Shown: positions 26,240 through 34,579 of the stretch, one piece after another
How the letters are laid out: every line of letters starts with the position of its first letter
Numbering within the stretch: the first letter of the stretch is position 1
Source: Lysinibacillus sp. BPa_S21
GTDB taxonomy: Bacteria > Bacillota > Bacilli > Bacillales_A > Planococcaceae
Reading direction: 5' to 3'
DNA: 64,000 bases
Assembly: GCF_023337795.1 (NCBI RefSeq)
Contig: NZ_JALIRS010000001.1
Location: forward strand, 248,001-312,000
Translations under genes and position numbers: made by a program
Notes under the pieces: generated by a model
The model's input: the letters and a program-made list of their open reading frames with translations, nothing else
What the model was told of the DNA's origin: nothing
The model's database searches: none

Positions 26240-27028
26240 GTGCGTTTACAAGTTGAATCGATTCGTATCGGCTATGAGGACAAAACGATTGTCCATGATT
26301 TATCGTTTCAAATACCAGACGGTAAAATAACGACCATCATTGGTTCAAATGGCTGTGGTAAATCCACACTTTTAAAGGCCATTACAAGGATCTTGAAGCA
26401 TAAGAGTGGGCAAGTCATATTAGACGGTCAAAATATTTCCGAGATGAACACAAAAGAGCTAGCGAAGGAACTGGCTATATTGCCACAAAGTCCGGAAAGT
26501 GCTCATGGCTTAACAGTGGAAGAGCTTGTATCCTACGGTCGATTTCCATATCAAAAGGGCTTCGGTAATTTATCGCAAAAGGATAAAGAAATGATTGACT
26601 GGGCCTTAAAGGTCACTAAAACAAATGACTTTCGACTAAACACAGTTGATGCCTTATCAGGTGGACAACGTCAACGAGTGTGGATTGCGATGGCATTAGC
26701 CCAAGAGACCGATATCATTTTTTTGGATGAGCCAACAACCTATTTAGATATGGCTCATCAGCTAGAGGTATTAGAATTACTTTATAAGCTTAACGAAGAA
26801 GAAGGACGCACAATTGTGATGGTGCTACATGATTTAAATCAGGCAGCACGTTTTTCAGATTATATTGTTGCGCTATCAAAAGGGGAGCTTGTGAAATTTG
26901 GTACAGCGGAAGAAATTATAGTACCTGAAGTATTAGAAAAAGTGTTTAATATTGATGCAGTCATTGGTAAAGATCCAAGGACAGATAAGCCAATGTGCAT
27001 TACATATAACTTACTACAAACAGTGTAA
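26240..27028 (+). CDS. Ferric-siderophore ABC transporter ATPase (FecE/FhuC family)
   Basis: A 262-residue ATPase with Walker A GSNGCGKST (35-43), the Q-loop near LPQSPES, signature LSGGQ (139-143), Walker B IIFLDEP and the switch His in VLHDLNQAA, which is the FecE/FhuC form. It energises import of iron chelates. The start is GTG with GAGAGG upstream. It is first of four genes (ATPase, binding lipoprotein, two permeases), all under the Fur box at 26166. Confidence 0.92.
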   Translation: MRLQVESIRIGYEDKTIVHDLSFQIPDGKITTIIGSNGCGKSTLLKAITRILKHKSGQVILDGQNISEMNTKELAKELAILPQSPESAHGLTVEELVSYGRFPYQKGFGNLSQKDKEMIDWALKVTKTNDFRLNTVDALSGGQRQRVWIAMALAQETDIIFLDEPTTYLDMAHQLEVLELLYKLNEEEGRTIVMVLHDLNQAARFSDYIVALSKGELVKFGTAEEIIVPEVLEKVFNIDAVIGKDPRTDKPMCITYNLLQTV

Positions 27029-27042
27029 AAGGAGATTTATTG

Positions 27043-27960
27043 ATGAAGAAGTGGTTATTACCAATGTTTATGATGGTCGTACTAGTGCTTGCAGCGTGCG
27101 GCAATAAAGATGAAAAGGCGGATGAGGACTCTAAAGATAAAGCATCAGCAGAAACGATTACGTATCAAGCAGAATCTGGTCCTATTAAAGTGCCAGCACA
27201 TCCAAAACGTGTAGTTGTTTTATCTTCATTTGCTGGGGACTTACTACAGCTTGGTGTTAATGTTGTGGGTGTTGATTCATGGGCTAAAGACAATCCAAAC
27301 TTCCAAGATGATCTTAAAAATGCAGTAGTCGTTGAGAATACAGACATCGAAAAAATGATCGAACTTGAGCCAGATTTAATTATTGGTTTAAATGGTATTG
27401 AAAATGCAGATAAATTAGCCGAAATCGCACCAACTGTGTTGTTCACATATGGAAAAGTTGATTATTTACAGCAATTTATCGAAATCGGTAAAGTTGTAAA
27501 TAAAGAAAAAGAAGCAACTGATTGGGTAAAAGATTTTAAAGAACGTGCCGCAGAAACGGGTACAAAAATAAAAGAAAAAATTGGCGAAGATGCAACGGTT
27601 ACTGTCGCAGAAATGTTTAATAAACAAATGTATGTATATGGAGATAATTGGGGTCGTGGAACAGAACTTTTATATCAAGAAATGGGCTTGAAAATGCCTG
27701 GAAAAGTAAAAGAAGATGCTTTAAAACCAGGTTATTTCGCAATTTCTACAGAGGTATTAAATGAGTATGCAGGTGACTATGTGATTTTTAGTACGTTTAA
27801 AGGTGAGGATAGCGCCATTCAAAATGCTGCTTGGTTTAAGGATTTAGAAGCGGTGAAGAATGGTCATTTATTTGCAGTGAATGGCAATGCATTTTACTTT
27901 AATGATCCAAAAACTTTAGAATATCAACTAGATTTCTTTGAAAAGAAATTTTTACAATAA
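27043..27960 (+). CDS. Ferric-siderophore-binding lipoprotein (FecB/FepB family)
   Basis: A 305-residue class III binding protein: signal peptide ending in LAAC with lipid-modified Cys19, a charged linker, then HPKRVVVLSSFAGDLLQLGV and EKMIELEPDLIIGLNG, typical of periplasmic-binding-protein domain PF01497. It captures ferric chelate outside the membrane and passes it to the two permeases. Start ATG 27043 follows AAAGGAG. It is close to YfmC/YhfQ-like proteins, but the ligand (citrate, catecholate or hydroxamate) cannot be decided. Confidence 0.92.
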   Translation: MKKWLLPMFMMVVLVLAACGNKDEKADEDSKDKASAETITYQAESGPIKVPAHPKRVVVLSSFAGDLLQLGVNVVGVDSWAKDNPNFQDDLKNAVVVENTDIEKMIELEPDLIIGLNGIENADKLAEIAPTVLFTYGKVDYLQQFIEIGKVVNKEKEATDWVKDFKERAAETGTKIKEKIGEDATVTVAEMFNKQMYVYGDNWGRGTELLYQEMGLKMPGKVKEDALKPGYFAISTEVLNEYAGDYVIFSTFKGEDSAIQNAAWFKDLEAVKNGHLFAVNGNAFYFNDPKTLEYQLDFFEKKFLQ

Positions 27961-27985
27961 TTTCAGTAGAGAGTAGCGAAGGCAA

Positions 27986-28987
27986 ATGATAAAGTTTCGA
28001 TATTTCCCATTTTGGCTTCAAGTATTGCTTGCACTGATTTTATTAGCAGTAACAGTTACGATTTCACTATGTATCGGCGCGGCAAATACGAGTATACAAG
28101 ATGTTTATCAAGCAATTGTCGGACAAGGCGGTGGCAAGCACTATTCTATATTACGTGAAATTCGATTTCCTCGTATTATCGCTGCTATTTTTGTAGGGAG
28201 TGCACTTGCAGTTGCTGGGGCGATTATGCAAGGGGTTACTAGAAATCCATTAGCAGACCCAGGGCTCCTTGGCTTGACAGCAGGTGCAAATGCGGCACTT
28301 GCATTGACGATGGCATTTATCCCAAATACCTCGTATTATATGCTAATTTTTGCATGTTTCGTAGGTGCGGGCCTAGGGATGATTGTTGTCTATGGTATTG
28401 GTGCTTCAACAAAAAATGGCTTTTCACCATTAAAGCTAGTCCTGGCGGGGGCGGCTGTTTCTGCTCTATTACAAGCAATAGCAGATGGTACGGGCATATT
28501 ATTTCAAATTTCAAAAGATGTTTCGATGTGGACCAGTGGTGGTTTAATCGGTACTACTTGGCAAGCATTAATCATTGCTCCAGTTATTTTAACAGGTTTA
28601 ATAATTGCATTTGTGTTTAGTCGGCAGCTAACCATTTTAAGTTTAAATGAAGAATTAGCTGTCGGATTAGGACAAAATACAACAGTCATCAAGGGTATTA
28701 TGATGTTTATAGTGGTCATTCTTGCAGGCTCCGCAGTAGCACTTGTAGGTAATCTAGCATTTGTTGGATTAATGGTTCCACATATTGTTCGTGCAATTGT
28801 TGGAACAGACTATCGATTTGTTTTACCGATGAGTGCCATCGTTGGTGGATGGTTGATGGTGATTGCAGATTTTGCAGGTAGAATGATTAATGCTCCATAT
28901 GAAACACCGGTAGTTGCCATTATCTCAATGATCGGCCTTCCATTCTTCTTACTTCTAGTTCGAAAGGGAGGTCGTCGAATTGTTTAA
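27986..28987 (+). CDS. Ferric-siderophore ABC permease (FecCD family), first subunit
   Basis: A 333-residue permease with about nine to ten helices. FecCD motifs are MQGVTRNPLADPGLLGLTAGAN and, near the C terminus, GLMVPHIVR, the ATPase-contact loop. It forms a heterodimer with the next gene, whose start overlaps its stop by eight bases. The ribosome binding site is weak (GAAGG). Confidence 0.92.
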   Translation: MIKFRYFPFWLQVLLALILLAVTVTISLCIGAANTSIQDVYQAIVGQGGGKHYSILREIRFPRIIAAIFVGSALAVAGAIMQGVTRNPLADPGLLGLTAGANAALALTMAFIPNTSYYMLIFACFVGAGLGMIVVYGIGASTKNGFSPLKLVLAGAAVSALLQAIADGTGILFQISKDVSMWTSGGLIGTTWQALIIAPVILTGLIIAFVFSRQLTILSLNEELAVGLGQNTTVIKGIMMFIVVILAGSAVALVGNLAFVGLMVPHIVRAIVGTDYRFVLPMSAIVGGWLMVIADFAGRMINAPYETPVVAIISMIGLPFFLLLVRKGGRRIV

Positions 28988-29987
28988 TGTCGGGCGAAAA
29001 AAACAACGTAAATGGGTATTGGTTTGGATACTATTAACAGTGGTTATTTTTGTTTTAGGAATTTCAATGGGAGCCGCCTCCGTTTCGATGAATCGGATCA
29101 TACCGATCTTAATGGGAGACGGTAGCTTCAAAGAATCATTCGTCTTGTTCTCTGTTCGCTTGCCGAGATTGTTTGTGCTGGCAGCAGCAGGGATGGCGTT
29201 AGCATTAGCAGGTGCTGTTTTGCAGGGGGTGACGCGTAATGATTTGGCTGACCCTGGTATTATTGGGGTAAATGCGGGAGCAGGTGTAGGGGTTACACTT
29301 TTTTATCTCCTTGTCGATGGGGATCTGCCTCATTTTGCGTATGTGCTACCACTTGTAGGATTTTGTGGCGCTTTATTAACGGCAATCTGCATTTACTTTT
29401 TCTCGTATAAGCGCAATGAAGGTGTGCAGCCAGTCCAACTTATTTTAGTCGGAGTAGGCGTAGCATCTGCTTTATCGGGAGTAATGATGATTTTAATTTC
29501 CTCAGCTGAACGTAGCGATGTGCAATTTATCGCACAATGGCTTGCGGGCAATGTTTGGGGAACAGATTGGCCGTTTCTCTGGGCTTTATTGCCTTGGCTA
29601 GTGCTAGGCATTCCATTTATTTTTTATAAAGCAAATGTGTTAAATGTACTTGCGATGACCGAACAAACGGCAGTTGGCTTAGGCGTAACTATCGCTCGAG
29701 AGCGTTTGCAATTAATCGTTGTAGCTGTAGCATTAGCTGCAGCAGCTGTATCGATTACAGGAGGCATTGCCTTTATCGGTCTGATGGCCCCACATATTGC
29801 AAAGCAGCTTGTCGGACCTCGCTTCCAGTTCTTTTTACCGCTCACATTGTTGATCGGTGCAAGTTTACTTATGCTAGCGGATACAATTGGCCGCGTTGCT
29901 ATTTCAAGTGCGACTGTACCAGCAGGTATTGTCGTTGCATGTATCGGTGCACCTTATTTTTTATATTTACTACGAAAAAACGACTGA
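28980..29987 (+). CDS. Ferric-siderophore ABC permease (FecCD family), second subunit
   Basis: A 335-residue permease paralogous to the previous gene: LQGVTRNDLADPGIIGVNAGAG and FIGLMAPHIAKQLVG are the family motifs. The TTG start lies inside the end of the preceding gene and follows GGAGGT, implying translational coupling. It closes the Fur-regulated operon; a terminator overlaps its stop codon. Confidence 0.92.
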   Translation: MFNVGRKKQRKWVLVWILLTVVIFVLGISMGAASVSMNRIIPILMGDGSFKESFVLFSVRLPRLFVLAAAGMALALAGAVLQGVTRNDLADPGIIGVNAGAGVGVTLFYLLVDGDLPHFAYVLPLVGFCGALLTAICIYFFSYKRNEGVQPVQLILVGVGVASALSGVMMILISSAERSDVQFIAQWLAGNVWGTDWPFLWALLPWLVLGIPFIFYKANVLNVLAMTEQTAVGLGVTIARERLQLIVVAVALAAAAVSITGGIAFIGLMAPHIAKQLVGPRFQFFLPLTLLIGASLLMLADTIGRVAISSATVPAGIVVACIGAPYFLYLLRKND

Positions 29988-30016
29988 ATGGCTTCGGCTG
30001 TTCAGTTGTTTTTTTT
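29983..30016 (+). terminator. Terminator of the siderophore operon
   Basis: ACTGAATGGC, a TTCG tetraloop, GCTGTTCAGT and a run of eight T; the left arm includes the stop codon of the last gene. Confidence 0.85.
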
Positions 30017-30019
30017 GAT

Positions 30020-30273
30020 TGAATAGAGCGTTCAAAATCGTGGATAGAGCCGAGAATGGATAGAGCGCTCAAAATCGTGGATAGGAAGATGAGAAAAACG
30101 GATAGCTCTTTTAAAATCGTGGATAGAAAACTGAGAATGCTGGAACTCGCTCGAAGTGCTGGATAGAAAGTCGAGAAAGATGGAAAGAGTGCTCAAAATC
30201 GTGGATAGGAAGTCGAGAATGCTGGATAGCACTTTCAAAATCGTGGATAGAAAGCCAAAAATGATCGATAGTA
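30020..30273. repeat. Array 1 of a degenerate ~42-bp tandem repeat
   Basis: About six to seven contiguous copies. The consensus runs GGATAGAGCGYTCAAAATCG, then TGGATAGAAAGYCGAGAATG, then CT or AT. Units vary by several substitutions and small indels. There are no unique spacers, so it is not CRISPR. Because the unit is close to 14 codons, long spurious frames cross it on both strands. The remaining gap to the next gene (30274-30460) is AT-rich and holds only the ribosome binding site AGGAGGG. Confidence 0.85.
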
Positions 30274-30460
30274 TCGTCGTAAAAATGGGAATACGAAGCA
30301 GAAAAGTAGTATCTGGTGCTAGAGCCAGGCGATTTTTCCGTTCTTTTTATCTAAATAAATTGGCTAAAAATTTATTTTGTATGATTAGTATTTCAAGTTT
30401 TTTGGAACCTCTTTTTATAACGGTAATTATTCATATAATAAATACAGGAGGGATGAGACA

Positions 30461-31411
30461 ATGATTTTATTAGCACGACAGCAATCACAAATGCATAGAA
30501 TTCTCGAAGCCTTGTTACGAAGATTGCCTAGTACACACGTAGACTACATGAATAATTTTGAAAGGTTAATGCGTATACAGGCTGGCTTTGCTGGAGAAAA
30601 ACGAGTAGATGCAGAATGGCTAGAGATTAATTTGCCCAATCCACATTATTTCCTTCATGATTTACAAATACTTAATCGCTTTGGGACTACACATCAAATA
30701 GACACTATATTATTATGCCCCCATTTTATATTAATACTAGAAATAAAAAATATAACAGGCTTTCTTGAATTCGATGAGTCTTTTGCTCAATTTACAAGAA
30801 CTACTGCTCAAGGTGATGTTGAGGGAATGATTGATCCTTTTCATCAAGTTAGACGACATGCTGAGTGGATAAAGAGGGAGTTACAGCAGTACAAAGTTGA
30901 GATTCCTGTTCATTACGCAGTCGTTTTGGCAACGAAAAATGCTATTTTATCAGAAAGTTTAAAAGGACAACCCATTTTTCATGTTTCAGGATTACGTTAT
31001 TATGTAAGGAAATGGCTTGAACAGCATAAAGAGGTGATGCTAGATGCAGATGACCTCTTTCATCTTTCTACTAAATTATTGTCCAGGCATATGCCAATTA
31101 AAAGAGATTTAACCATTCCAGTTCAGGATATTGTAAAAGGCGTGCTTTGTGTACGTTGTTTAAATGGACAGCGAATGAGCTATTACTCTAAAAAATGGAC
31201 TTGTCCACGCTGCGGATTCGTTGATCGGGAGGCTGTTTTCAGAACGCTTGAAGATTACAAATTGTTAGTGGGCGATTCACTAACGAATAAAAGTTTTTGT
31301 GAGTTTTTCGCAATAGATTCACCAAATCTAGCGTATAGGCTATTGCAGAAATTACCTTTGAAAGCGGAGGGAATAAAAAAACATAGGAAATATAGGATTA
31401 AAGATGAATAG
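30461..31411 (+). CDS. NERD-domain (nuclease-related) protein with zinc ribbon
   Basis: A 316-residue protein. The NERD domain (about residues 38-150) has GFAGEKRVDAEW, TTHQIDTILL and LILEIKNITG, giving the Asp and Glu-x-Lys pattern of PD-(D/E)XK-like nucleases. A C-terminal four-cysteine zinc ribbon is formed by Cys230, Cys233, Cys248 and Cys251, followed by a short helical tail. NERD proteins are presumed DNA-processing factors, some linked to plasmid or phage defence; no activity can be asserted here. It is enclosed by repeat arrays on both sides, and its TAG stop falls in the first GAATAG of array 2. Confidence 0.85.
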   Translation: MILLARQQSQMHRILEALLRRLPSTHVDYMNNFERLMRIQAGFAGEKRVDAEWLEINLPNPHYFLHDLQILNRFGTTHQIDTILLCPHFILILEIKNITGFLEFDESFAQFTRTTAQGDVEGMIDPFHQVRRHAEWIKRELQQYKVEIPVHYAVVLATKNAILSESLKGQPIFHVSGLRYYVRKWLEQHKEVMLDADDLFHLSTKLLSRHMPIKRDLTIPVQDIVKGVLCVRCLNGQRMSYYSKKWTCPRCGFVDREAVFRTLEDYKLLVGDSLTNKSFCEFFAIDSPNLAYRLLQKLPLKAEGIKKHRKYRIKDE

Positions 31412-31796
31412 CTTAGTCAAAAGAAGGCCGAGAATGATGGATAGCGCTCAAAATCGTGGATAGAAAGGCGAGAAAGCTGGATAGAGCGCCCAAAATCGTG
31501 GATAGAAAGCCGAGAATGGATAGAGCGTTCAAAGTCGTGGATAGAAAGCCGAGAAAGCTGAATAGAGCGTTCAAAATCGTGGATAGAGCCGAGAATGGAT
31601 AGAGCGCTCAAAATCGTGGATAGAAAGGCGAGAAAGCTGGATAGAGCGTTCAAAGTCGTGGATAGAAGGCCGAGAATGATGGATAGCGATCGAAGCTGTG
31701 GTTAGAGAGCTGAGAAAGCTGGATAGAGCGCTCAAAATCGTGGATAGAAAGGCGAGAAAGCTGGATAGCCCACCCAAAATCGTGGATAGAAAATCG
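31405..31796. repeat. Array 2 of the degenerate ~42-bp tandem repeat
   Basis: About nine to ten copies of the same unit as array 1, continuing directly from the NERD stop codon. A 65-base stretch (31559-31623) is identical to 30020-30084 in array 1. The array ends about 75 bases before the MarR operator. No gene is visible within it. Confidence 0.85.
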
Positions 31797-31871
31797 ACAC
31801 CGACATAAAGACGTTCAAAATGCCAACCTTCTCGCTAATCTCCTACTAGACAAATAAAAATTAAAGGTATA

Positions 31872-31890
31872 TAGTTAGCTAGGCTAACTA
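31872..31890. promoter_or_regulatory. Probable MarR operator
   Basis: TAGTTAGC-TAG-GCTAACTA is a perfect 8-bp inverted repeat just upstream of the MarR ribosome binding site, the usual place for autoregulation. Confidence 0.65.
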
Positions 31891-31910
31891 ATTTAAAAGG
31901 AGTGGTATTT

Positions 31911-32330
31911 TTGACGATCGAACAAGAATTTTTTAATCAGTACCGCTTAATGTATAGACCTTTTATCAATCTAGTGAATGTGCAGCTTGAGAAATATCAG
32001 TTGTTTAGCTCCCAATGGGCGCTTCTTCGGTTATTGATGGATAAAGGGCCACATACATTTGTGGACATTGCGAATTTCATGTTTATTGAAAAGCCGAGTG
32101 TGACAAGGCTTGTGCAAAAGCTTGTGGAGCTTGGTTATGTAGAGACGGTTGCGGGTAGGGATAAGCGTGAGAAGCTTGTACAATTGACGGCAAATGGGGA
32201 AGAGATTGTGCAGGAAATTAAATCACAATTAAAACCATTTTTTGAACAGGCACTCGCTGGCGTTTCAGAGAGGGATATTGAAATTGCCACAAAAGTTTTA
32301 GCGAACATTTGTGCAAATATCAATAGGTAG
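31911..32330 (+). CDS. MarR-family transcriptional regulator
   Basis: A 139-residue winged-helix protein: FSSQWALLRLLMDKGPHTFVDIA, then EKPSVTRLVQKLVELGYVE (recognition helix) and the wing RDKREKLVQLTANG. The TTG at 31911 is chosen because AAAGGAG lies eight bases upstream; GTG 31902 overlaps that site. It is co-transcribed with an MFS exporter 12 bases downstream, a standard repressor-pump pairing. Ligand unknown. Confidence 0.88.
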   Translation: MTIEQEFFNQYRLMYRPFINLVNVQLEKYQLFSSQWALLRLLMDKGPHTFVDIANFMFIEKPSVTRLVQKLVELGYVETVAGRDKREKLVQLTANGEEIVQEIKSQLKPFFEQALAGVSERDIEIATKVLANICANINR

Positions 32331-32342
32331 GAGAGAGAAAAA

Positions 32343-33542
32343 GTGGAAGCAACTAGACATAAACTTTGGACGAAGGACTTTTTAATCGTCTCACTTATTA
32401 ATTTTACCATTACATTAATATTTTTTTTATTGATGGTAACGATTGCAGGCTATGCGGTTGAGCATTTTGGGGCTTCAACTAGTACGGCAGGGCTTGTATC
32501 GAGTATTTTTATTATTGGTACTTTATTTGGTCGTCTTGGGACAGGGCGTATCATTGGGGATTGGGGTAGCAAAAAAACATTATTTTATGGATTATTGTTG
32601 TTTATGCTATCAACGATGTCTTATTTTATCGCAACGAATTTGCCGCTTTTAATGTTAAATCGTTTAGTACAAGGGATTGCCCTTGGCATGGCTAGTACGG
32701 CGACTGGAACAATTATTGCACAAATTTTGCCGCCTGATCGACGAGGGGAAGGGATTGGTTATTATAGCTTAAGTGCTATTTTGGCCACTGCTATCGGACC
32801 GTTTGTAGGCATTCTTTTAACACAGTTGTTTGAAGATTTCCGGATGATTTTTGCAGTCGATTCCGTATTAGCAATAATCTGCTTTTTGATGTATTTTATC
32901 GTAACCGTTCCAGACGCACCGAAGAAGGCTAAAGAAATGGCAGGGAGAACAGGCTTTAAACTTACTAATTTTATCGAGATGCGTGCTGTGCCAATTGCTT
33001 TTGTGGCACTCGTTATTGGTTTTGCCTACTCAGGAGTTATGTCATTTATGACGTTTTACGCGAAAGAGCTTGATTTGGTATCAGCCGGAAGTTATTTCTT
33101 TATCGTTTATGCAATTGTCATTTTAGCGACACGTCCATTTACAGGGAAATTACTAGATACAAGAGGTGCTAACATTGTTGTCTACCCATGTCTAGTTATT
33201 TTTGCCATTGGTATGTATGCCTTTAGTTCGGCGACGAGCAGTGTTGCATTTTTACTAGCCGCAGCTTGCATAGGGATTGGTTATGGTAATTTCAATTCAG
33301 TAGCGCAAGCAATAGCTATTAAAGTTACACCAAATGAGCGTTTAGGCCTTGCGACGTCGACATATTTTATTTTATATGATTTAGGTTTAGGGGTTGGTCC
33401 TTATTTCTTAGGATTTTTCGTGCCGACGTCAGGGTACAGTGCTATTTTCTTTGCGATGGTATTCGTTATTTTAGTTTCTATTGTCCTTTATTATTTTTTA
33501 TATGGAAAATATGAAAATAGAAAACAAGCGGAAATTTCTTAG
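32343..33542 (+). CDS. MFS drug-efflux-type transporter
   Basis: A 399-residue major facilitator protein with about 12 helices. The loop 2-3 motif RLGTGRIIGDWGSKKT and motif C-like GIALGMASTATGTIIAQ are present, which favours the drug:H+ antiporter 12-helix group. It has no signal peptide. The GTG start follows GGAGAGAG. It is controlled with the MarR gene. Substrate range is unknown. Confidence 0.87.
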   Translation: MEATRHKLWTKDFLIVSLINFTITLIFFLLMVTIAGYAVEHFGASTSTAGLVSSIFIIGTLFGRLGTGRIIGDWGSKKTLFYGLLLFMLSTMSYFIATNLPLLMLNRLVQGIALGMASTATGTIIAQILPPDRRGEGIGYYSLSAILATAIGPFVGILLTQLFEDFRMIFAVDSVLAIICFLMYFIVTVPDAPKKAKEMAGRTGFKLTNFIEMRAVPIAFVALVIGFAYSGVMSFMTFYAKELDLVSAGSYFFIVYAIVILATRPFTGKLLDTRGANIVVYPCLVIFAIGMYAFSSATSSVAFLLAAACIGIGYGNFNSVAQAIAIKVTPNERLGLATSTYFILYDLGLGVGPYFLGFFVPTSGYSAIFFAMVFVILVSIVLYYFLYGKYENRKQAEIS

Positions 33543-33557
33543 TAACTTCATATAGGA

Positions 33558-33610
33558 AAACGTCAATTTCTAGTTGTCTAAATGTATCAACTAGGAAATG
33601 ACGTTTTTTT
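33558..33610 (+). terminator. Terminator of the MarR-MFS operon
   Basis: Long stem AACGTCAATTTCTAGTTG with CAACTAGGAAATGACGTT and a T-run of seven. Confidence 0.85.
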
Positions 33611-33642
33611 CTTAAAATGAAAATACTTCTTGCAATCGAAGA

Positions 33643-33657
33643 TGATAATCATTATCA
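33643..33657. promoter_or_regulatory. Fur box upstream of efeOBU
   Basis: TGATAATCATTATCA is a perfect 7-1-7 Fur site 38 bases before the efeO start codon. Confidence 0.88.
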
Positions 33658-33694
33658 TTCTCAATATAAACTATTTCGGAAGTAGGTTCATAGC

Positions 33695-34561
33695 ATGAAA
33701 AAAACATCATTATTGTCAGTATTAGTTGCGGGAGGCATTCTAATGACTGGCTGTGGTAATACAGATGAAGCTAAAAAAGAAGATAAGCCAGCAACAGAAC
33801 AAGCAGAACAAGCTACAAAGGTTGATCTATCTGCTGAGCTAGCAGCCTATCAGAAATTTTCTTTAGAGCAAATGGATCAATTCTTAATAAAAACAGAAGA
33901 CTTTGTGAAGTTATTTAAAGCTGGTGACATTGAAAAAGCAAAAGCAGCTTATGCACCAGCACGTATGTATTTTGAACGTTCAGAGCCAATCGCTGAAAGC
34001 TTTGGTGACCTTGATCCACGTATTGACGGTCGTTTAGCGGATATCCAAGAAGAAGGTAAAGGCGAAGAAGAATGGTCGGGCTATCATAAGCTGGAGCATG
34101 CGCTTTGGGTAGAACATAAAACTGCAGGCTATGAGGCAATTGCAGATCAATTACTAGCAGACGCAAAAGAATTACACGCATTAGTTCAAACTGTAGAAGT
34201 AACACCAGATTTAATGATTACAGGTGCAGTTGATTTATTAAATGAAGTATCAACATCTAAAATCACTGGTGAAGAAGAAATCTATTCTCATACAGACCTT
34301 TATGACTTTAAAGCAAACATCGAAGGCGCAGAAAAAATCTTTGAAATCCTACGTCCAAAATTAGAAGCGAAAGACAAAGACTTAGTAGCAACATTAGATG
34401 AAAAATTCAAAGCAGTAGATGATTTATTGGCGAAACATGCGACAGCTGATGGCGGATATGTTTCTTATGAAAAGTTAACGGAAGAAAACACAAAAGCACT
34501 TGCAACAGCAGTTAATCAACTTGGAGAACCATTAAGTCAAATGGGTATTATTTTGGAGTAA
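33695..34561 (+). CDS. efeO: EfeO-type iron-uptake lipoprotein (M75/imelysin domain)
   Basis: A 288-residue lipoprotein: lipobox MTGC with Cys20, a short linker, then an alpha-helical M75/EfeO domain (LSAELAAYQKF onward) with the conserved YHKLEHALW segment whose His and Glu are likely metal ligands. There is no N-terminal cupredoxin domain, so it is the short EfeM-like form. In EfeUOB systems it binds iron or haem-derived iron outside the membrane. It is first gene of efeO-efeB-efeU under a Fur box. Confidence 0.92.
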   Translation: MKKTSLLSVLVAGGILMTGCGNTDEAKKEDKPATEQAEQATKVDLSAELAAYQKFSLEQMDQFLIKTEDFVKLFKAGDIEKAKAAYAPARMYFERSEPIAESFGDLDPRIDGRLADIQEEGKGEEEWSGYHKLEHALWVEHKTAGYEAIADQLLADAKELHALVQTVEVTPDLMITGAVDLLNEVSTSKITGEEEIYSHTDLYDFKANIEGAEKIFEILRPKLEAKDKDLVATLDEKFKAVDDLLAKHATADGGYVSYEKLTEENTKALATAVNQLGEPLSQMGIILE

Positions 34562-34579
34562 TTTTTGGAGTGATAATAA

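Noticed and set aside
30032..31777. Repetitive ORFs on both strands across the 42-bp arrays (for example frames rich in SIHDFERSI or KIVDRKSR)
   Set aside because: They arise because the repeat unit is a multiple of three and lacks stops; they have no ribosome binding sites, and the units contain indels that break the frames.
30020..31800. CRISPR array
   Set aside because: Repeats are contiguous and degenerate, with no unique spacers and no cas genes nearby.
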